Notes: a model not told the origin generated them from the sequence alone. Shown: positions 28,841 through 40,548, counted from the stretch's first letter. The stretch is DNA of 64,000 bases from Gracilibacillus kekensis (GCF_900143085.1 NZ_FRCZ01000002.1:1-64000), one strand, 5' to 3'. Numbers and translations: made by a program.

Positions 28841-30136
28841 TTACCCCTCCATCATAATTAATTGTGGGTCTTCTAATAAACGTTTGATTTGATTTAATGC
28901 GTACTGTGCAGTGGCACCATCCACAATTCTGTGATCAAAACTTAATGATAATGCTAATACTGGTGCTACAACAATTTCCCCATCACGCACTACTGGTTTC
29001 TCTGCAATACGTCCTATGCCTAAAATCGCTGCTTCTGGATAGTTAATGACTGGCGTAAACCATTGTCCACCTGCAGATCCAATATTTGTAATGGTACAAG
29101 ATGCACCTTTCATTTCATTAGGAGCAAGTCTACCTTCTCTTGCTTTCCCAGCCAATTCATTAATTTCACTTGAAATATTAAAGATAGATTTAGCATCAGC
29201 ATTTTTTACAACAGGTACGAGCAATCCTTTTTCCGTGTCTGCTGCAATACCGATATTATAATAATGCTTTTGAATAATTTCATCTGTATCATCATCTACA
29301 GAAGCATTTAAGATCGGATATTTACTTAATGCTGAAACCAACGCTTTTACAACATATGGTAAGTAAGTAAGCTTAATTTCTTGTTCAGCTGCAATTGGTT
29401 TAAATTTCTTACGGTGTGATACTAATTCTGTTACATCTACTTCATCATGCAATGTAACATGTGGTGCTTTGTGTTTTGAATTAACCATCGCATTCGCAAT
29501 TGCTTTACGAATTCCACTCATTTTTTCGCGAGTTTCTGGGAATTCACCTTCAGGAACAGTACTCGCAGAAGTCTTTTCTTTTCCTTCACTAGACTGATCA
29601 GCAGACGCTGTTGATTCTGCTTTTTGATCACCGCCCAAGTAAGCTTCTATGTCTTCTTTTAATACACGATTATTTTTACCTGAACCTTGTACTTCCGTAA
29701 TATTTACATCGTTATCACGTGCATATTTACGAACAGAAGGCATCGCAATTACGCGGTTGTTTGGATCTTTTGCTGCAGGCTCTTGGCTTTCTTGTTTATC
29801 CGCTTTTTCTTCAGAAGCTTCTTCTTTTTTCTCTTCCTTCGGTTCTTCTTTTGTTTCAGACTCTTGATTATCATCAGAAGAACCTTCATCTTCATAACCT
29901 TCTGCATCGATCGTGATAATGACTTCACCAACTGTCGCTACAGAACCTTCATCAAAATGAACTTCTTTAACTGTACCTTCTACTGGTGAAGGAATTTCAA
30001 CCACAGCTTTGTCATTTTGAACTTCACAAAGGACATCGTCTTCTTTAATTTCTTCGCCAGCTTTTACAAACCATTTTACAATTTCACCTTCATGGATACC
30101 TTCACCAATGTCAGGCAATTTAAATTCAAAAGCCAT
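28841..30136 (-). CDS. pdhC: Pyruvate dehydrogenase E2, dihydrolipoamide acetyltransferase
   Basis: 431 residues: one lipoyl domain with lipoylated Lys43 (NDKAVVE), an acidic Glu/Lys-rich linker (about 80-120), an E1/E3-binding domain (about 127-165, [11 protein letters not shown]), a second linker rich in Ser and Lys, and the catalytic domain with [10 protein letters not shown] near the C-terminus. It transfers the acetyl group to CoA and forms the core of the complex. Confidence 0.97.
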   Translation of the reverse strand: MAFEFKLPDIGEGIHEGEIVKWFVKAGEEIKEDDVLCEVQNDKAVVEIPSPVEGTVKEVHFDEGSVATVGEVIITIDAEGYEDEGSSDDNQESETKEEPKEEKKEEASEEKADKQESQEPAAKDPNNRVIAMPSVRKYARDNDVNITEVQGSGKNNRVLKEDIEAYLGGDQKAESTASADQSSEGKEKTSASTVPEGEFPETREKMSGIRKAIANAMVNSKHKAPHVTLHDEVDVTELVSHRKKFKPIAAEQEIKLTYLPYVVKALVSALSKYPILNASVDDDTDEIIQKHYYNIGIAADTEKGLLVPVVKNADAKSIFNISSEINELAGKAREGRLAPNEMKGASCTITNIGSAGGQWFTPVINYPEAAILGIGRIAEKPVVRDGEIVVAPVLALSLSFDHRIVDGATAQYALNQIKRLLEDPQLIMMEG

Positions 30137-30166
30137 TCAAATGACCTCCCGTCTCGATTTTGTTAC

Positions 30167-31144
30167 TTAGAAATTAATAACTTTATTTACTTTTTCAATA
30201 ATATCGTTATAGTTTGGTAACCATACTTCTTCTGCTTGAGTAAATGCATATACTGTATCAGGAGCGGCTACTGTTAAAATAGGAGCTTCTAAGTGTAGTA
30301 TTGCTCTTTCTTGTACGTTAGATACCACATATGAAGCAATTCCTGCTTGACGTTGTGCTTCTTGTACCATAACCATACGATTGGTTTTTTCCACAGATTC
30401 GATAATTGTATCAAAATCTACTGGCATAACTGTGCGTAAATCTATTACTTCCGCATCGATACCGTCTTTTTCAAGGTCTTCAGCCGCTTTTAGTGCAGAG
30501 TGGACCATTGCCCCATACGCTACCAATGTTACATCATTACCTTCACGAACCACATTTGCTTTACCTAAATCAATCGTGTAATCATCTTCAGGTACTTCTT
30601 CACGGAAAGAACGATAAAGTTTCATGTGTTCTAAAAATACAACCGGATCATTGTCACGGATAGATTGAATAAGTAATCCTTTAGCATCATAAGGACCAGA
30701 TGGAATTACCACTTTCATACCTGGCTGTTGTGTAATTAGTCCTTCTAGAGAATCAGCGTGAAGTTCCGGTGTATGTACACCTCCACCAAATGGTGAGCGA
30801 ATAGTTACTGGCATACTAACAGTGTTACCAGAACGATAACGTAGACGAGCCATTTGACCATTAATCGCGTCCATTGCTTCATAGACGAAACCAAAGAATT
30901 GGATTTCAGGTACAGGACGGAACCCTTGTGTTGCAAGTCCTATAGATATACCAGCGATACCAGATTCTGCTAATGGTGTATCAAAGACACGATCTTCACC
31001 AAATTCATCTTGTAATCCTTCGGTAGCGCGGAAGACACCACCATTTTGTCCAACGTCTTCTCCATATACTAGAACATTTTCATCATTTTTCAATTCAACT
31101 CTTAAAGCATCAGTTATTGCTTGGATCATTGTCATTTGAGCCAT
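30167..31144 (-). CDS. pdhB: Pyruvate dehydrogenase E1 beta subunit
   Basis: 325 residues, the usual length. Blocks [24 protein letters not shown] and [14 protein letters not shown] are E1-beta hallmarks. With PdhA it decarboxylates pyruvate using thiamine diphosphate. It lies 3 bases downstream of pdhA. Confidence 0.97.
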   Translation of the reverse strand: MAQMTMIQAITDALRVELKNDENVLVYGEDVGQNGGVFRATEGLQDEFGEDRVFDTPLAESGIAGISIGLATQGFRPVPEIQFFGFVYEAMDAINGQMARLRYRSGNTVSMPVTIRSPFGGGVHTPELHADSLEGLITQQPGMKVVIPSGPYDAKGLLIQSIRDNDPVVFLEHMKLYRSFREEVPEDDYTIDLGKANVVREGNDVTLVAYGAMVHSALKAAEDLEKDGIDAEVIDLRTVMPVDFDTIIESVEKTNRMVMVQEAQRQAGIASYVVSNVQERAILHLEAPILTVAAPDTVYAFTQAEEVWLPNYNDIIEKVNKVINF

Positions 31145-31147
31145 GAT

Positions 31148-32236
<1,089 letters not shown>

Positions 32237-32425
32237 TCACCTCTTCCTTTCTCAATCCCTAATTTAAATTTATCAAAATTAGCTTTCCCAAAAGATTAAA
32301 AAATCTGTACCAAAGTCATTATTATTGCTATACCCAGTTAGGATAAAAATTAATCAGCATATGCACAATTCAAACTGTTACATATAAATGGACTATTTAA
32401 ACTGGTACAATTTTTTCTCATTTAT

Positions 32426-32454
32426 AGTTTAGCTTATTGAACTAAGTTGGTCAA
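32426..32454 (-). promoter_or_regulatory. Candidate sigma-A promoter of pdhABCD
   Basis: On the minus strand TTGACC (32454-32449), a 17-base spacer and TAAACT (32431-32426). It is the best-spaced -35/-10 pair upstream of pdhA and would give a leader of about 190 bases. Confidence 0.5.
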
Positions 32455-32515
32455 ACACTTTGCACATTTATTTATATTTTAACTAGCAGCTTTCGTACGG
32501 ATGGTTCATTACAAA

Positions 32516-32529
32516 TTAAAGCGCTTTTA
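32516..32529. promoter_or_regulatory. cre-like palindrome (possible CcpA site)
   Basis: TTAAAGCGCTTTTA is near-palindromic and differs at two symmetric positions from the TGnAAGCGnTTnCA type of CcpA site. It lies about 60 bases upstream of the predicted pdh -35 box. Sequence resemblance only. Confidence 0.35.
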
Positions 32530-32590
32530 TATCATCTGTTTCATTTTGTTTTCATATCTGTACTATTTTTTTAAAATAAAAAATTTCAAA

Positions 32591-32621
32591 ATAAAAAAGC
32601 TTTCGAATGATTCGAAAGCTT
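32591..32621 (-). terminator. Terminator of ykyA
   Basis: AAGCTTTCGAA / TTCGAAAGCTT stem with a T run on the minus strand, 5 bases past the ykyA stop. Confidence 0.88.
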
Positions 32622-32625
32622 AGTT

Positions 32626-33270
32626 TTACTCATATACCACATTTAATTCTACTGATTGATAAAAATCTTCTTTTAATTGATTGTATTGATCAGTTAATTC
32701 GTTAAACTTATTGTTTATTTCCGTTACTTTATCATATGAATTATTGACAGTTTCTATTTGTGAACGTAAATCCTCTTCTGTTAACTCTTCATCCATAAAT
32801 AATTCATATAATACTTTATCTTGATCTAAAGATGCATGATAAGCTTCATTAAGCTGACCGTATGTATTATAACGTTCTTCCATCGTTTGGATCATATCGC
32901 TCGCAATACTTTTTGGATCTTCTTCTAAATCTTCCACATAGTCGTTCACTTGAGAAAACTCTTGCTCTGCTGCTTCCATGCTTTCCAATTCTGTTTGCAG
33001 CAATTCTTTTCGCTCGTCGATGGTTGTAATTGCCTTTTCAGATAGTGACGTAATTTTATCCATCTCATCAGCTGACAATTCGATAATTTGATTATATAAA
33101 TCCTGTTCTTCTTGCTCTAACTCCATGAATGGTTCTTGTTGCTCTACAAACGTCTTCTCAATTTCTACCGTTTCTTCAAGATGATTATACATGTCATTAG
33201 CTACTGTTTCTCCACTACACCCAACTAGAAAAAGGGTTAGTAAAAAAGCAATGAACAATAATTTTCTCAT
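32626..33270 (-). CDS. ykyA: YkyA-like cell-wall-associated lipoprotein
   Basis: 214 residues: lipoprotein signal with lipobox LVGC (Cys18), then an almost entirely helical, acidic coiled-coil region. It matches the YkyA putative cell-wall binding lipoprotein family, located between def and pdhA as in B. subtilis. TAGGAGG precedes the ATG. Confidence 0.87.
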   Translation of the reverse strand: MRKLLFIAFLLTLFLVGCSGETVANDMYNHLEETVEIEKTFVEQQEPFMELEQEEQDLYNQIIELSADEMDKITSLSEKAITTIDERKELLQTELESMEAAEQEFSQVNDYVEDLEEDPKSIASDMIQTMEERYNTYGQLNEAYHASLDQDKVLYELFMDEELTEEDLRSQIETVNNSYDKVTEINNKFNELTDQYNQLKEDFYQSVELNVVYE

Positions 33271-33438
33271 TCTTAAAATCCTCCTAAAACAACTTCTTTA
33301 TTAATAAGCGAATTTATTATAACATAAAAATGACTATCTTTTAGTTGAAAAGTAAAAATTGCTTATTAGAATTCTATATTTTTATTTTATTTTTCGTTAA
33401 GATAGATATTACTACTATTTATGAAGAGGTGGATATCA

Positions 33439-33993
33439 ATGATTACTATGAAGGATATCGTGAGAGAAGGGCATCCTGTTCTAACCCAAGTAGCCAAAGA
33501 TGTGGAATTACCGTTAAATGAGAACGATAAAAAGACATTAGAAGAAATGCTTCTATTTTTAAAAAATAGCCAAGACGAAGAAATTGCTCAGAAATACGAT
33601 TTGAGAGCCGGAGTGGGACTAGCAGCACCACAACTTGGTATTTCAAAGCGAATGATGGCTGTTCATTTTCAAGATTTTGACGAGAACGAGTATAGTTATG
33701 GCTTAATAAATCCCAAAATAGTCAGTCATTCCATTGCACAAACGTATTTATCAAGTGGTGAGGGTTGCTTGTCTGTAGATCGGGAAGTTCCAGGCTATGT
33801 TCCCAGATACCAGAAAATCACCATCAAAGCTACAGATTTAGATGGAAATGAAGTTAAATTAAAGCTGAGAGGATATGCTGCCATTGTTTTTCAACATGAA
33901 TTGGATCATTTAAATGGTGTCATGTTCTATGACCATATTAACAAACAAGACCCTTTTACTATTCCAGAAAACGCAAAGGCCTGTGATCAATAA
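33439..33993 (+). CDS. def: Peptide deformylase
   Basis: 184 residues from the ATG at 33439, 8 bases after AGAGGTGG; the upstream ATG at 33421 overlaps that site. All three motifs are present: [16 protein letters not shown] and QHELDHLNG, giving the Cys-His-His metal site. It removes the N-formyl group from nascent proteins. The length and insertions fit the type 2 enzyme of Gram-positives. Confidence 0.96.
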   Translation: MITMKDIVREGHPVLTQVAKDVELPLNENDKKTLEEMLLFLKNSQDEEIAQKYDLRAGVGLAAPQLGISKRMMAVHFQDFDENEYSYGLINPKIVSHSIAQTYLSSGEGCLSVDREVPGYVPRYQKITIKATDLDGNEVKLKLRGYAAIVFQHELDHLNGVMFYDHINKQDPFTIPENAKACDQ

Positions 33994-34165
33994 GAAAGTT
34001 AGGGCTATAACTTATTTAGAAGATTAGCTAAAGTCGGTATAGGAACTTTTGAGAGAGCTTGTATGCCGTGCTCCGGAAGGAGTACTATTCACTCGTTTCA
34101 AAGTTATCACTCTTATTAATAAATACTCATCAGTATATAGCTCAATATGCTCCTAAAACGTATGC

Positions 34166-34206
34166 AATCCAAACGATTCAAATACTTGAAATCGTTTGGA
34201 TTTTTG
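34166..34206 (+). terminator. Terminator downstream of def
   Basis: AATCCAAACGATT / AATCGTTTGGATT stem followed by T residues on the plus strand, about 170 bases after def. The sequence between (33994-34165) holds no gene that I can support. Confidence 0.75.
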
Positions 34207-34246
34207 TAATTGTAAATTTTAACTTTCCAGTCTCTTAACGATTTTT

Positions 34247-35023
34247 TTAGTTGATTAATGACAAATGTTTGATAGCTTTACTTAATCCATCATTATCTAC
34301 ATCATCAGTAACATAGTCGGCTACTGCTTTTACTGCATCTACACTGTTTCCCATTGCTACTCCCGTATTTACTTTTTCGATCATTTCTATGTCATTTAAG
34401 CCATCTCCAAAAGCATACGTATCCTTCCAGTCGATTTCCATCGCTTGAATAAATTGTTCGATCCCATGTGCTTTAGATCCTATAAAAGGCATAACATCAC
34501 ATGAAAATTGATGCCATCTCACAAATTTCAAGTGTTCAAATTTATCCTCATAGGTTGCTTGTTCATCTTCCGTGTTAAACAATAAAACCTGAAATATGGT
34601 TTGCTGTTTATAGTATTCAGTATCTACCAGAGGATGTTCTCTTTTTAGACTCTCCATTCCTTTAGTTATATAAGGATGATCACTTACAGATGATTTCATA
34701 TCGTGAATACTTTGATAAACTAATGGGTGCTTATTTTTTATACTAAATTTTGTAATTTCTTCCAATTGATTTAATGCAATCGGGTTTTGATGAATTACCT
34801 CCCCTTCGTGCACAACAAACTGGCCATTAAAACTTATATAAGTAGAAATATTTAGTTCTGTTAATAAATCTTGAAACATAAATGGTGCTCTACCTGTGGC
34901 AATTGAAACAATTACACCATTATCCTGTAACTTTTTCACTGCTTTCTTTGTAGCAATTGGTATTTTTTTTTCATGATTATAGATTGTCCCATCAATATCA
35001 AGAAATACTACTTTTTGTCCCAA
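34247..35023 (-). CDS. Cof-type HAD phosphatase (YkrA-like)
   Basis: 258 residues. HAD motif I is FLDIDGTIY (nucleophile Asp in DIDGT), motif II ATGRAP and the C-terminal motif FGDGLNDIEMIE are intact; a Cof-type C2 cap lies between. The substrate is probably a sugar phosphate or nucleotide but is not known. The locus matches B. subtilis ykrA. Confidence 0.88.
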   Translation of the reverse strand: MGQKVVFLDIDGTIYNHEKKIPIATKKAVKKLQDNGVIVSIATGRAPFMFQDLLTELNISTYISFNGQFVVHEGEVIHQNPIALNQLEEITKFSIKNKHPLVYQSIHDMKSSVSDHPYITKGMESLKREHPLVDTEYYKQQTIFQVLLFNTEDEQATYEDKFEHLKFVRWHQFSCDVMPFIGSKAHGIEQFIQAMEIDWKDTYAFGDGLNDIEMIEKVNTGVAMGNSVDAVKAVADYVTDDVDNDGLSKAIKHLSLIN

Positions 35024-35317
35024 ATCAATTCTCCTCTATCTATTTGTATTATGCATAAAACAATAGCAATTATATCACGAATAGAGTGAATAAGCATGTT
35101 TATCATTGTTAAAACTAAACAAAAGATCGCAGTGAAAATACTATTTAAATCAGCACTTATTGGCTGGTTATGAAAAATAATTCAGTTATTTCAGCCTTTT
35201 TTGTTTCAAATTTCGAAAAATCGTACTATACTATATAGTAATAGGGATTGGATCGGTTCGTTGAATTTGCTTTGCTTTTCTTTTCTATATCTGGATAGGA
35301 AGGAGTTGGCAGATATC

Positions 35318-35455
35318 ATGTTAAAACGTTTAAGAGAGAAATTAAAACGACGCATGCGGGAAGCTTTACGGAGAAAACGTATACCAACAACAATTAATCG
35401 TTCTGGAAATGTAACAGGCAACACCAAACAAACCATAGAATCTAAAAACAAATAA
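35318..35455 (+). CDS. Small basic hypothetical protein upstream of rpoY
   Basis: 45 residues starting MLKRLREKLKRRMREALRRKR and very rich in Arg/Lys. AAGGAG lies 12 bases before the ATG, a little far. It ends 19 bases before rpoY on the same strand and could be co-transcribed. No known family recognised. The strongly basic helix suggests nucleic-acid or membrane-surface contact, which is an inference. Confidence 0.5.
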   Translation: MLKRLREKLKRRMREALRRKRIPTTINRSGNVTGNTKQTIESKNK

Positions 35456-35474
35456 CAACTAAAGGAGAGATACC

Positions 35475-35684
35475 GTGATATATAAAGTACTTTATCAAGA
35501 AAATGCATTAGAAGTACCTGTACGGGAACATACGCAAAGCTTATATGTCGAAGCTACTTCAGAAAAAGATGTACGCGATATATTAAATGAAAAAAACTTA
35601 AACATAGAATTCATCCAATTATTAAATGAGGCACATTTAGAATATGAACAACAATCTCCTTCTTTTAAAGTGGAGAATGGCTAA
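35475..35684 (+). CDS. rpoY: RNA polymerase epsilon subunit
   Basis: 69 residues starting [20 protein letters not shown], the signature of the DUF1447 family, now the epsilon subunit of Firmicutes RNA polymerase (YkzG). It binds near the jaw of the enzyme. It lies 2 bases before rnjA, the standard pair. AAAGGAGAG precedes the GTG start. Confidence 0.95.
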   Translation: MIYKVLYQENALEVPVREHTQSLYVEATSEKDVRDILNEKNLNIEFIQLLNEAHLEYEQQSPSFKVENG

Positions 35685-35686
35685 TT

Positions 35687-37354
35687 ATGAAATTTGTAAA
35701 AAATGATCAAACTGCAGTTTTTGCACTAGGTGGTTTAGGCGAAATTGGTAAAAACACTTACGCTGTTCAATTTCAAGACGAAATCATCTTAATTGATGCA
35801 GGTATAAAGTTTCCAGAAGATGAATTATTGGGAATTGATTATGTAATACCTGATTACACCTACCTTGTGCAAAATCAAGACAAAATTAAAGGTTTATTTA
35901 TTACCCACGGTCATGAAGACCATATTGGTGGTATTCCTTACCTGCTACGAGAGATCAATGTGCCGATCTATGCAGGTAAGTTAGCAATGGGACTAATTAG
36001 AAACAAATTGGATGAGCACGGATTATTAAGAACAGCTAAGCTTCACACTTATCAAGAAGAAGATGTATTTAAGTTTAGAAAAACATCTGTATCGTTTTTC
36101 CGAACGACCCATAGTATTCCAGATTCATATGGTATTGTTGTTAAAACACCTCCAGGTAACGTAGTCCATACTGGTGATTTTAAATTTGATTTTACACCTG
36201 TAGGTGAACCAGCTAATCTTTCTAAAATGGCTGAAATCGGTAAAGAAGGGGTTCTATGTCTACTATCCGATAGTACAAATAGTGAAGTGCCTGGATTTAC
36301 ATTGTCTGAACGTGTAGTTGGAGACAGCATAAATGATATATTTTCCAGAATAGATGGCAGACTAATTTTTGCCACATTTGCTTCCAATATTCACCGCTTA
36401 CAACAAGTCGTTGAAGCAGCCGTTAAACATAACCGTAAAGTTGCCGTATTTGGTAGAAGCATGGAAGGTGCGATTAAAATTGGACAAGAGCTCGGTTATA
36501 TTCGTGCACCGAAAAATACATTTATCGATGCACATCAAATTAATCAACTTCCAGCAAACGAAGTAACGATCCTATGTACTGGTTCTCAAGGTGAGCCTAT
36601 GGCAGCATTATCAAGAATAGCTAACGGAACACACCGACAAATTCAAATAATACCTGGTGACACAGTTGTATTCTCTTCTTCACCAATCCCTGGGAATACA
36701 TTAAGTGTTAGTCGTATTATTAACCAATTATACCGTGCAGGAGCTGAGGTCATTCATGGACCATTGAACGATATTCATACTTCAGGACATGGTGGTCAAC
36801 AAGAACAGAAATTAATGTTACGATTAATTCAACCCAAGTTCTTTATGCCAATTCACGGTGAATATCGCATGCTAAAAGAACATACAAAATTAGCAGATGA
36901 TTGCGGCATTTCACCTAAAGACAGCTTTATAATGGATAATGGAGAAGTACTAGCTTTAGGTAAAGATAATGCTACCATCGCTGGAAAAATCCCTTCAGGA
37001 TCTGTATATGTTGATGGAAGTGGAATTGGCGACATAGGAAATATTGTATTACGTGACCGCCGAATTCTTTCTGAAGAAGGTCTAGTCATCGTAGTAGTAA
37101 GCATCAATATGAAAGAATTCCAAATTGCTTCAGGTCCAGATATTATTTCTCGCGGGTTCGTATATATGAGAGAATCCGAAGATCTAATTAATGAAGCCCA
37201 AAAACTTGTTTCCAAACACTTGAATAAAGTTATGGAACGCAGAACCACACAATGGTCCGAAATTAAAAATGAAATAACGGATACAATTGCTCCATTCCTA
37301 TTTGATAAAACAAAACGTCGTCCAATGATCTTACCGATTATTATGGAAGTATAA
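35687..37354 (+). CDS. rnjA: Ribonuclease J1
   Basis: 555 residues. The metallo-beta-lactamase motif [10 protein letters not shown] is near residue 74, followed by HTGDFKFD, the beta-CASP region, and the C-terminal block HGEYRML with [11 protein letters not shown]. RNase J1 is a 5'-3' exonuclease and endonuclease central to mRNA decay and 16S rRNA 5' maturation. Coupled to rpoY. Confidence 0.97.
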   Translation: MKFVKNDQTAVFALGGLGEIGKNTYAVQFQDEIILIDAGIKFPEDELLGIDYVIPDYTYLVQNQDKIKGLFITHGHEDHIGGIPYLLREINVPIYAGKLAMGLIRNKLDEHGLLRTAKLHTYQEEDVFKFRKTSVSFFRTTHSIPDSYGIVVKTPPGNVVHTGDFKFDFTPVGEPANLSKMAEIGKEGVLCLLSDSTNSEVPGFTLSERVVGDSINDIFSRIDGRLIFATFASNIHRLQQVVEAAVKHNRKVAVFGRSMEGAIKIGQELGYIRAPKNTFIDAHQINQLPANEVTILCTGSQGEPMAALSRIANGTHRQIQIIPGDTVVFSSSPIPGNTLSVSRIINQLYRAGAEVIHGPLNDIHTSGHGGQQEQKLMLRLIQPKFFMPIHGEYRMLKEHTKLADDCGISPKDSFIMDNGEVLALGKDNATIAGKIPSGSVYVDGSGIGDIGNIVLRDRRILSEEGLVIVVVSINMKEFQIASGPDIISRGFVYMRESEDLINEAQKLVSKHLNKVMERRTTQWSEIKNEITDTIAPFLFDKTKRRPMILPIIMEV

Positions 37355-37357
37355 GCA

Positions 37358-37390
37358 AAAAGCCCGATGTAAAATCATCGGGCTTTTGTT
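37358..37390 (+). terminator. Terminator of rpoY-rnjA
   Basis: AAAAGCCCGATG / CATCGGGCTTTT, 12-bp perfect stem with a 6-base loop. Confidence 0.92.
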
Positions 37391-37423
37391 ATTAACAAAA
37401 ATAAAGAAAACTAAGCATAATAT

Positions 37424-37704
37424 CTAAACTGCGAAGTAACTGAAGTGGTAATTTTGAATGAAGGAATCTGTGTAACAACCGCTCCGGCTTGCTCACTTCG
37501 CTTTCCAGGGGGCGCGTCTTCAGCTAACTTTGTAAAGAAGATCCACTTTTTCAAGCGATTTGTGCTTGGAAAAGTTAGCTGAAGAGAAAACCCCACGGAA
37601 AGGGAAGTGGGCAGCCGGAGCGGATATCTAGGAAATTAAACATTTCAAAATTACTACTTTGGCTAATAAATTTACAACAGTTTACTTTGCAGTTTTTGTC
37701 TACT
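37424..37704 (+). repeat. Family 1 MITE-like repeat, internally deleted copy C
   Basis: A 281-bp copy with the same ends as copies A and B (CTAAACTGCGAAGTAA and TTTGCAGTTTTTGTCTACT). The outer arms are intact, but the left lobe runs directly into the right lobe at GTAAAGAAGATCCAC, so about 230 bases between the lobes are missing. It also lacks the roughly 55-base segment shared by A and B. It lies between the convergent genes rnjA and ktrC. Confidence 0.82.
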
Positions 37705-37768
37705 ATTGTCTATGATTTGATTAACACAGCAAGGGTGTAATAATTGGCTTTGGGTCAAGCTTGTAACA

Positions 37769-38440
37769 TTAGTCTTCTACTACCAGCTGTTTTTCAAAAC
37801 GGGAGATGTCTTTGTCTGCACCGATTACAATTAGAATATCGTCCTTTTCAATTTGTTGTGTGGCCATTGGTGATACATTGATACCTTTTTCATCTGCTTC
37901 TTTTATGGCGACAACGTTACATCCAAATTGAGCTCTAATATCTAACTCAATTAATGTCATGCCGTCCATTTTATCTCCTGCCTTCACTTCAACAATACTG
38001 TGATCATCTGACAACTCTAGATGATCCAAAATATTCGTTGAAATAATACTATGAGCAATTCTTCTACCCATATCACGTTCTGGATGAACAACATGATCTG
38101 CCCCGATTTTATTTAATACTTTTTCATGATAGTCATTTTGGGCTTTCACGGTAATTTTATTAATACCTAGTTCTTTTAACATCAACGTAGTTAATATACT
38201 TGCTTGAATATCGTCCCCAATTGCAACGATTACGTGATCAATATTACGAATTCCAATTTCTTTTAAGACATTTTCGTCAGTTGTATCAGCTATGACAGCA
38301 TGCGCTGCTATATTTTTAAATTCTTTCACTTTATCTTCATGAATGTCGATTGCTAGCACATCCATACCTTCTGCACTTAACTCACGACATATACTTCCCC
38401 CAAATCGACCTAAACCTATGACTGCAAACTCACGTTTCAT
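37769..38440 (-). CDS. ktrC: Ktr potassium uptake regulatory subunit (KtrC/KtrA)
   Basis: 223 residues: an N-terminal RCK domain with the Rossmann motif GLGRFGGSICREL (about 8-20) and a C-terminal TrkA-C domain (about 140-220). It gates a KtrB/KtrD-type K+ channel; RCK proteins bind ATP/ADP and the TrkA-C domain binds c-di-AMP. The position next to rnjA matches B. subtilis ktrC. No Ktr membrane subunit is in this window. Confidence 0.9.
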   Translation of the reverse strand: MKREFAVIGLGRFGGSICRELSAEGMDVLAIDIHEDKVKEFKNIAAHAVIADTTDENVLKEIGIRNIDHVIVAIGDDIQASILTTLMLKELGINKITVKAQNDYHEKVLNKIGADHVVHPERDMGRRIAHSIISTNILDHLELSDDHSIVEVKAGDKMDGMTLIELDIRAQFGCNVVAIKEADEKGINVSPMATQQIEKDDILIVIGADKDISRFEKQLVVED

Positions 38441-38489
38441 AATAACTCCTCCAAAAAATTAGAATCTATCTTATTTTACCATATCCATT

Positions 38490-38526
38490 AAAAAAGGAAA
38501 CCAGTTTATCGTTAACTGGTTTCCTT
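38490..38526 (-). terminator. Terminator of the ABC exporter transcript
   Basis: AAGGAAACCAGTT / AACTGGTTTCCTT stem, followed by a T-rich tract on the minus strand. It lies after the family 2 copy that trails the exporter gene. Confidence 0.83.
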
Positions 38527-38538
38527 ATCATTATCACA

Positions 38539-38684
38539 GCGTAACCGTCCGTAAAACCCTAAACGAAAAGATTCGAATATAGACAGAGAAGCTAAGTGGG
38601 GGATAAACGGACGGTAACATCCTGATAAGTTTCGCTAACAATCAGCGGGAGTTAAAAACTCCCACTGATTGTAGTCTCACTTTA
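38539..38684 (-). repeat. Family 2 structured repeat, copy b (after the 612-residue ABC gene)
   Basis: On the minus strand it begins exactly at the TAA stop of the ABC gene (TAAAGTGAGACTACAATC). A 14-bp hairpin with one G-U pair follows (AATCAGTGGGAGTT / AACTCCCGCTGATT), then the linker TTAGCGAAACTTATCAGG, then a long-range stem ACCGTCCGT ... ACGGACGGT. It is the clearest of the four copies. Confidence 0.82.
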
Positions 38685-40520
38685 TAACGCATCTAACATT
38701 TCAAATTGAGATTTAACAAGGTCATAATACTCCCCTTGCTTTTTCATTAACTCATCATGGTTACCTTGTTCTAATATTTTCCCATGTTCTAGAACGATGA
38801 TATTATCTGACTCTCTAATGGTCGATAAACGGTGGGCAATCATAATTGCTGTCCGGCCTTCAAGCAGCTTTTTCAGGGCTTTCTGTATTTTAACTTCTGT
38901 TTCCGTATCAATACTTGCCGTCGCTTCATCTAATATTAAGATTCTAGGATCCGCTAATAAGGCACGAGCGAACGATAACAATTGTCTTTCACCAGCAGAG
39001 AGAATGTTTCCTCTCTCTTCTACTTCTGTTTGATAACCATTTGACAGACGTTTAATAAAGTCATCCGCGCCAACAACCTTTGCAGCCTCCATAACTTCAT
39101 CGTCACTAGCTTCTGGTCTGCCAAATCGAATATTTTCCATAATCGTTCCAGAGAAAATAAAAGTATCTTGTAAGACAACAGAAATATTCGTACGAAGACT
39201 ATCTAGTCGCATGTCTCGTAAATCATGACCATCAATTCGCACTTCCCCTTTTGTTGGGTCATAGAAACGACTAATCAAATTAGCTATCGTAGATTTACCT
39301 GAGCCAGTGTGCCCAACGAGTGCAACCGTTTGGCCTTGTTTCATTTCTAAGGAAATTTCATGTAAAGCAACTCGATCTTCATCATAAGAAAACTGCACTT
39401 TATCAAAAACGATATTCCCTTTCATATCTTTAAATGCTTTAGCATCTTTCTTCTCTTCAACGTTTGGTTGTTCGTCTAAAAATTCGAATATTCTTTCTGA
39501 CGAAGCCATTGCTACAAGTAATTGATTATAAATTTGACCAAGTCTTGAAATAGGTTCCCAAAACATACCTAAAAAAAAGGCAAAAGTAACAAATGTACCA
39601 ATATCAATTTGGCCAATGATGATTAAGTGAGCCCCATACGATATAAGGATCACAGTACCAACCGCATTGCTCATTTCAACAAACGGTCCAAAATAAGCAC
39701 TTTTCTTCATGGCAAGTCGTTCTTTTTCATAATTATCCGTATTTACTCCGTTAAAGAATTCCGTATTTTCTTTTTCCTGTGAAAAAGATTGCGTAATTCG
39801 AATCCCTTGCATACTTTCATTTAAATGAGAGTTTAATCTTGATTTTTGAATACGAACATCCTGCCAAGTACGGCGAATTCTTCTTCTCAATTTAATAGAA
39901 ATAAGAAACATAATCGGTAAAATAATTAACACTGCTAATGCTAACGGTGGGCTAAATACAAATAAGATAACGATAATACCCGATAACATTACTACATCCA
40001 TAAGCAAATTAATAATACCATTCGTGAATAACTCTTGTAGTGAGTTTACATCATTTAGTATTCTTACTAAGATCGAACCAGCTGAACGCTTGTCGAAAAA
40101 GTTATGTGACAGTCGTTGTACATGTGAAAATAGACTTTTCCTTAAATTATGAATAACACGTTGTCCTAAAATATTTACCCATTTAATTCGATACATGTTG
40201 GCAACGTAACTTAATAAATATAAAATCGAAATTCCGATAATCATATAAGTTAACAGACTTACATCTTTATTTCCAATAGCCTTATTGATTACTACCTCCC
40301 CTATTATGATCGGAACAACTAAACGAACCATAGTCGAAATTAACATGGCAATTATAGCTGCTGGCATTAATGTCTTCGAATAGGGTTTTAAATAAAATAA
40401 TAGTCTCAGCATTTGTTTCCAGTTAAAAGGTTTTTCTACCGCTTGATCTAAAGGATAATAAAATCTTTTTAAATGTGGACTATTCTTTTTCATCTCTTCT
40501 GCTGTCATAGATTTTGACAC
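38682..40520 (-). CDS. Heterodimeric ABC exporter half-transporter, subunit with consensus Walker B (YfiC-like)
   Basis: 612 residues: six membrane helices (about 40-330) and an ATPase domain. Walker A is GHTGSGKST, Walker B LILDEATAS with the catalytic Glu, H-loop IAHRLST. The signature is LSAGE rather than LSGGQ. The partner at 40676 has the opposite pattern, which is typical of heterodimeric multidrug exporters such as BmrCD, LmrCD and TM287/288. Start is a GTG behind AAGGAGG. The substrate is not deducible. Confidence 0.9.
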   Translation of the reverse strand: MSKSMTAEEMKKNSPHLKRFYYPLDQAVEKPFNWKQMLRLLFYLKPYSKTLMPAAIIAMLISTMVRLVVPIIIGEVVINKAIGNKDVSLLTYMIIGISILYLLSYVANMYRIKWVNILGQRVIHNLRKSLFSHVQRLSHNFFDKRSAGSILVRILNDVNSLQELFTNGIINLLMDVVMLSGIIVILFVFSPPLALAVLIILPIMFLISIKLRRRIRRTWQDVRIQKSRLNSHLNESMQGIRITQSFSQEKENTEFFNGVNTDNYEKERLAMKKSAYFGPFVEMSNAVGTVILISYGAHLIIIGQIDIGTFVTFAFFLGMFWEPISRLGQIYNQLLVAMASSERIFEFLDEQPNVEEKKDAKAFKDMKGNIVFDKVQFSYDEDRVALHEISLEMKQGQTVALVGHTGSGKSTIANLISRFYDPTKGEVRIDGHDLRDMRLDSLRTNISVVLQDTFIFSGTIMENIRFGRPEASDDEVMEAAKVVGADDFIKRLSNGYQTEVEERGNILSAGERQLLSFARALLADPRILILDEATASIDTETEVKIQKALKKLLEGRTAIMIAHRLSTIRESDNIIVLEHGKILEQGNHDELMKKQGEYYDLVKSQFEMLDAL

Positions 40521-40548
40521 TAGTAGTACCCTCCTTTTTATTTAATCA

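Noticed and set aside
29649-29989. Plus-strand reading frames rich in Phe and Ser
   Set aside because: They are the reverse reading of the Glu/Lys-rich linker of PdhC.
34010-34110. GC-rich patch after def with GTGCTCCGGAAGGAG
   Set aside because: It superficially recalls family 1 (GCTCCGG) but lacks the lobes, the ends and any repeat partner in the window.
36052-36387. 111-codon minus-strand reading frame
   Set aside because: Antisense to rnjA, without a ribosome binding site or recognisable domain.
37411-37596. 61-codon minus-strand reading frame
   Set aside because: It lies in repeat copy C; the similar residues to the frame in copy E come from shared repeat DNA, not a protein family.
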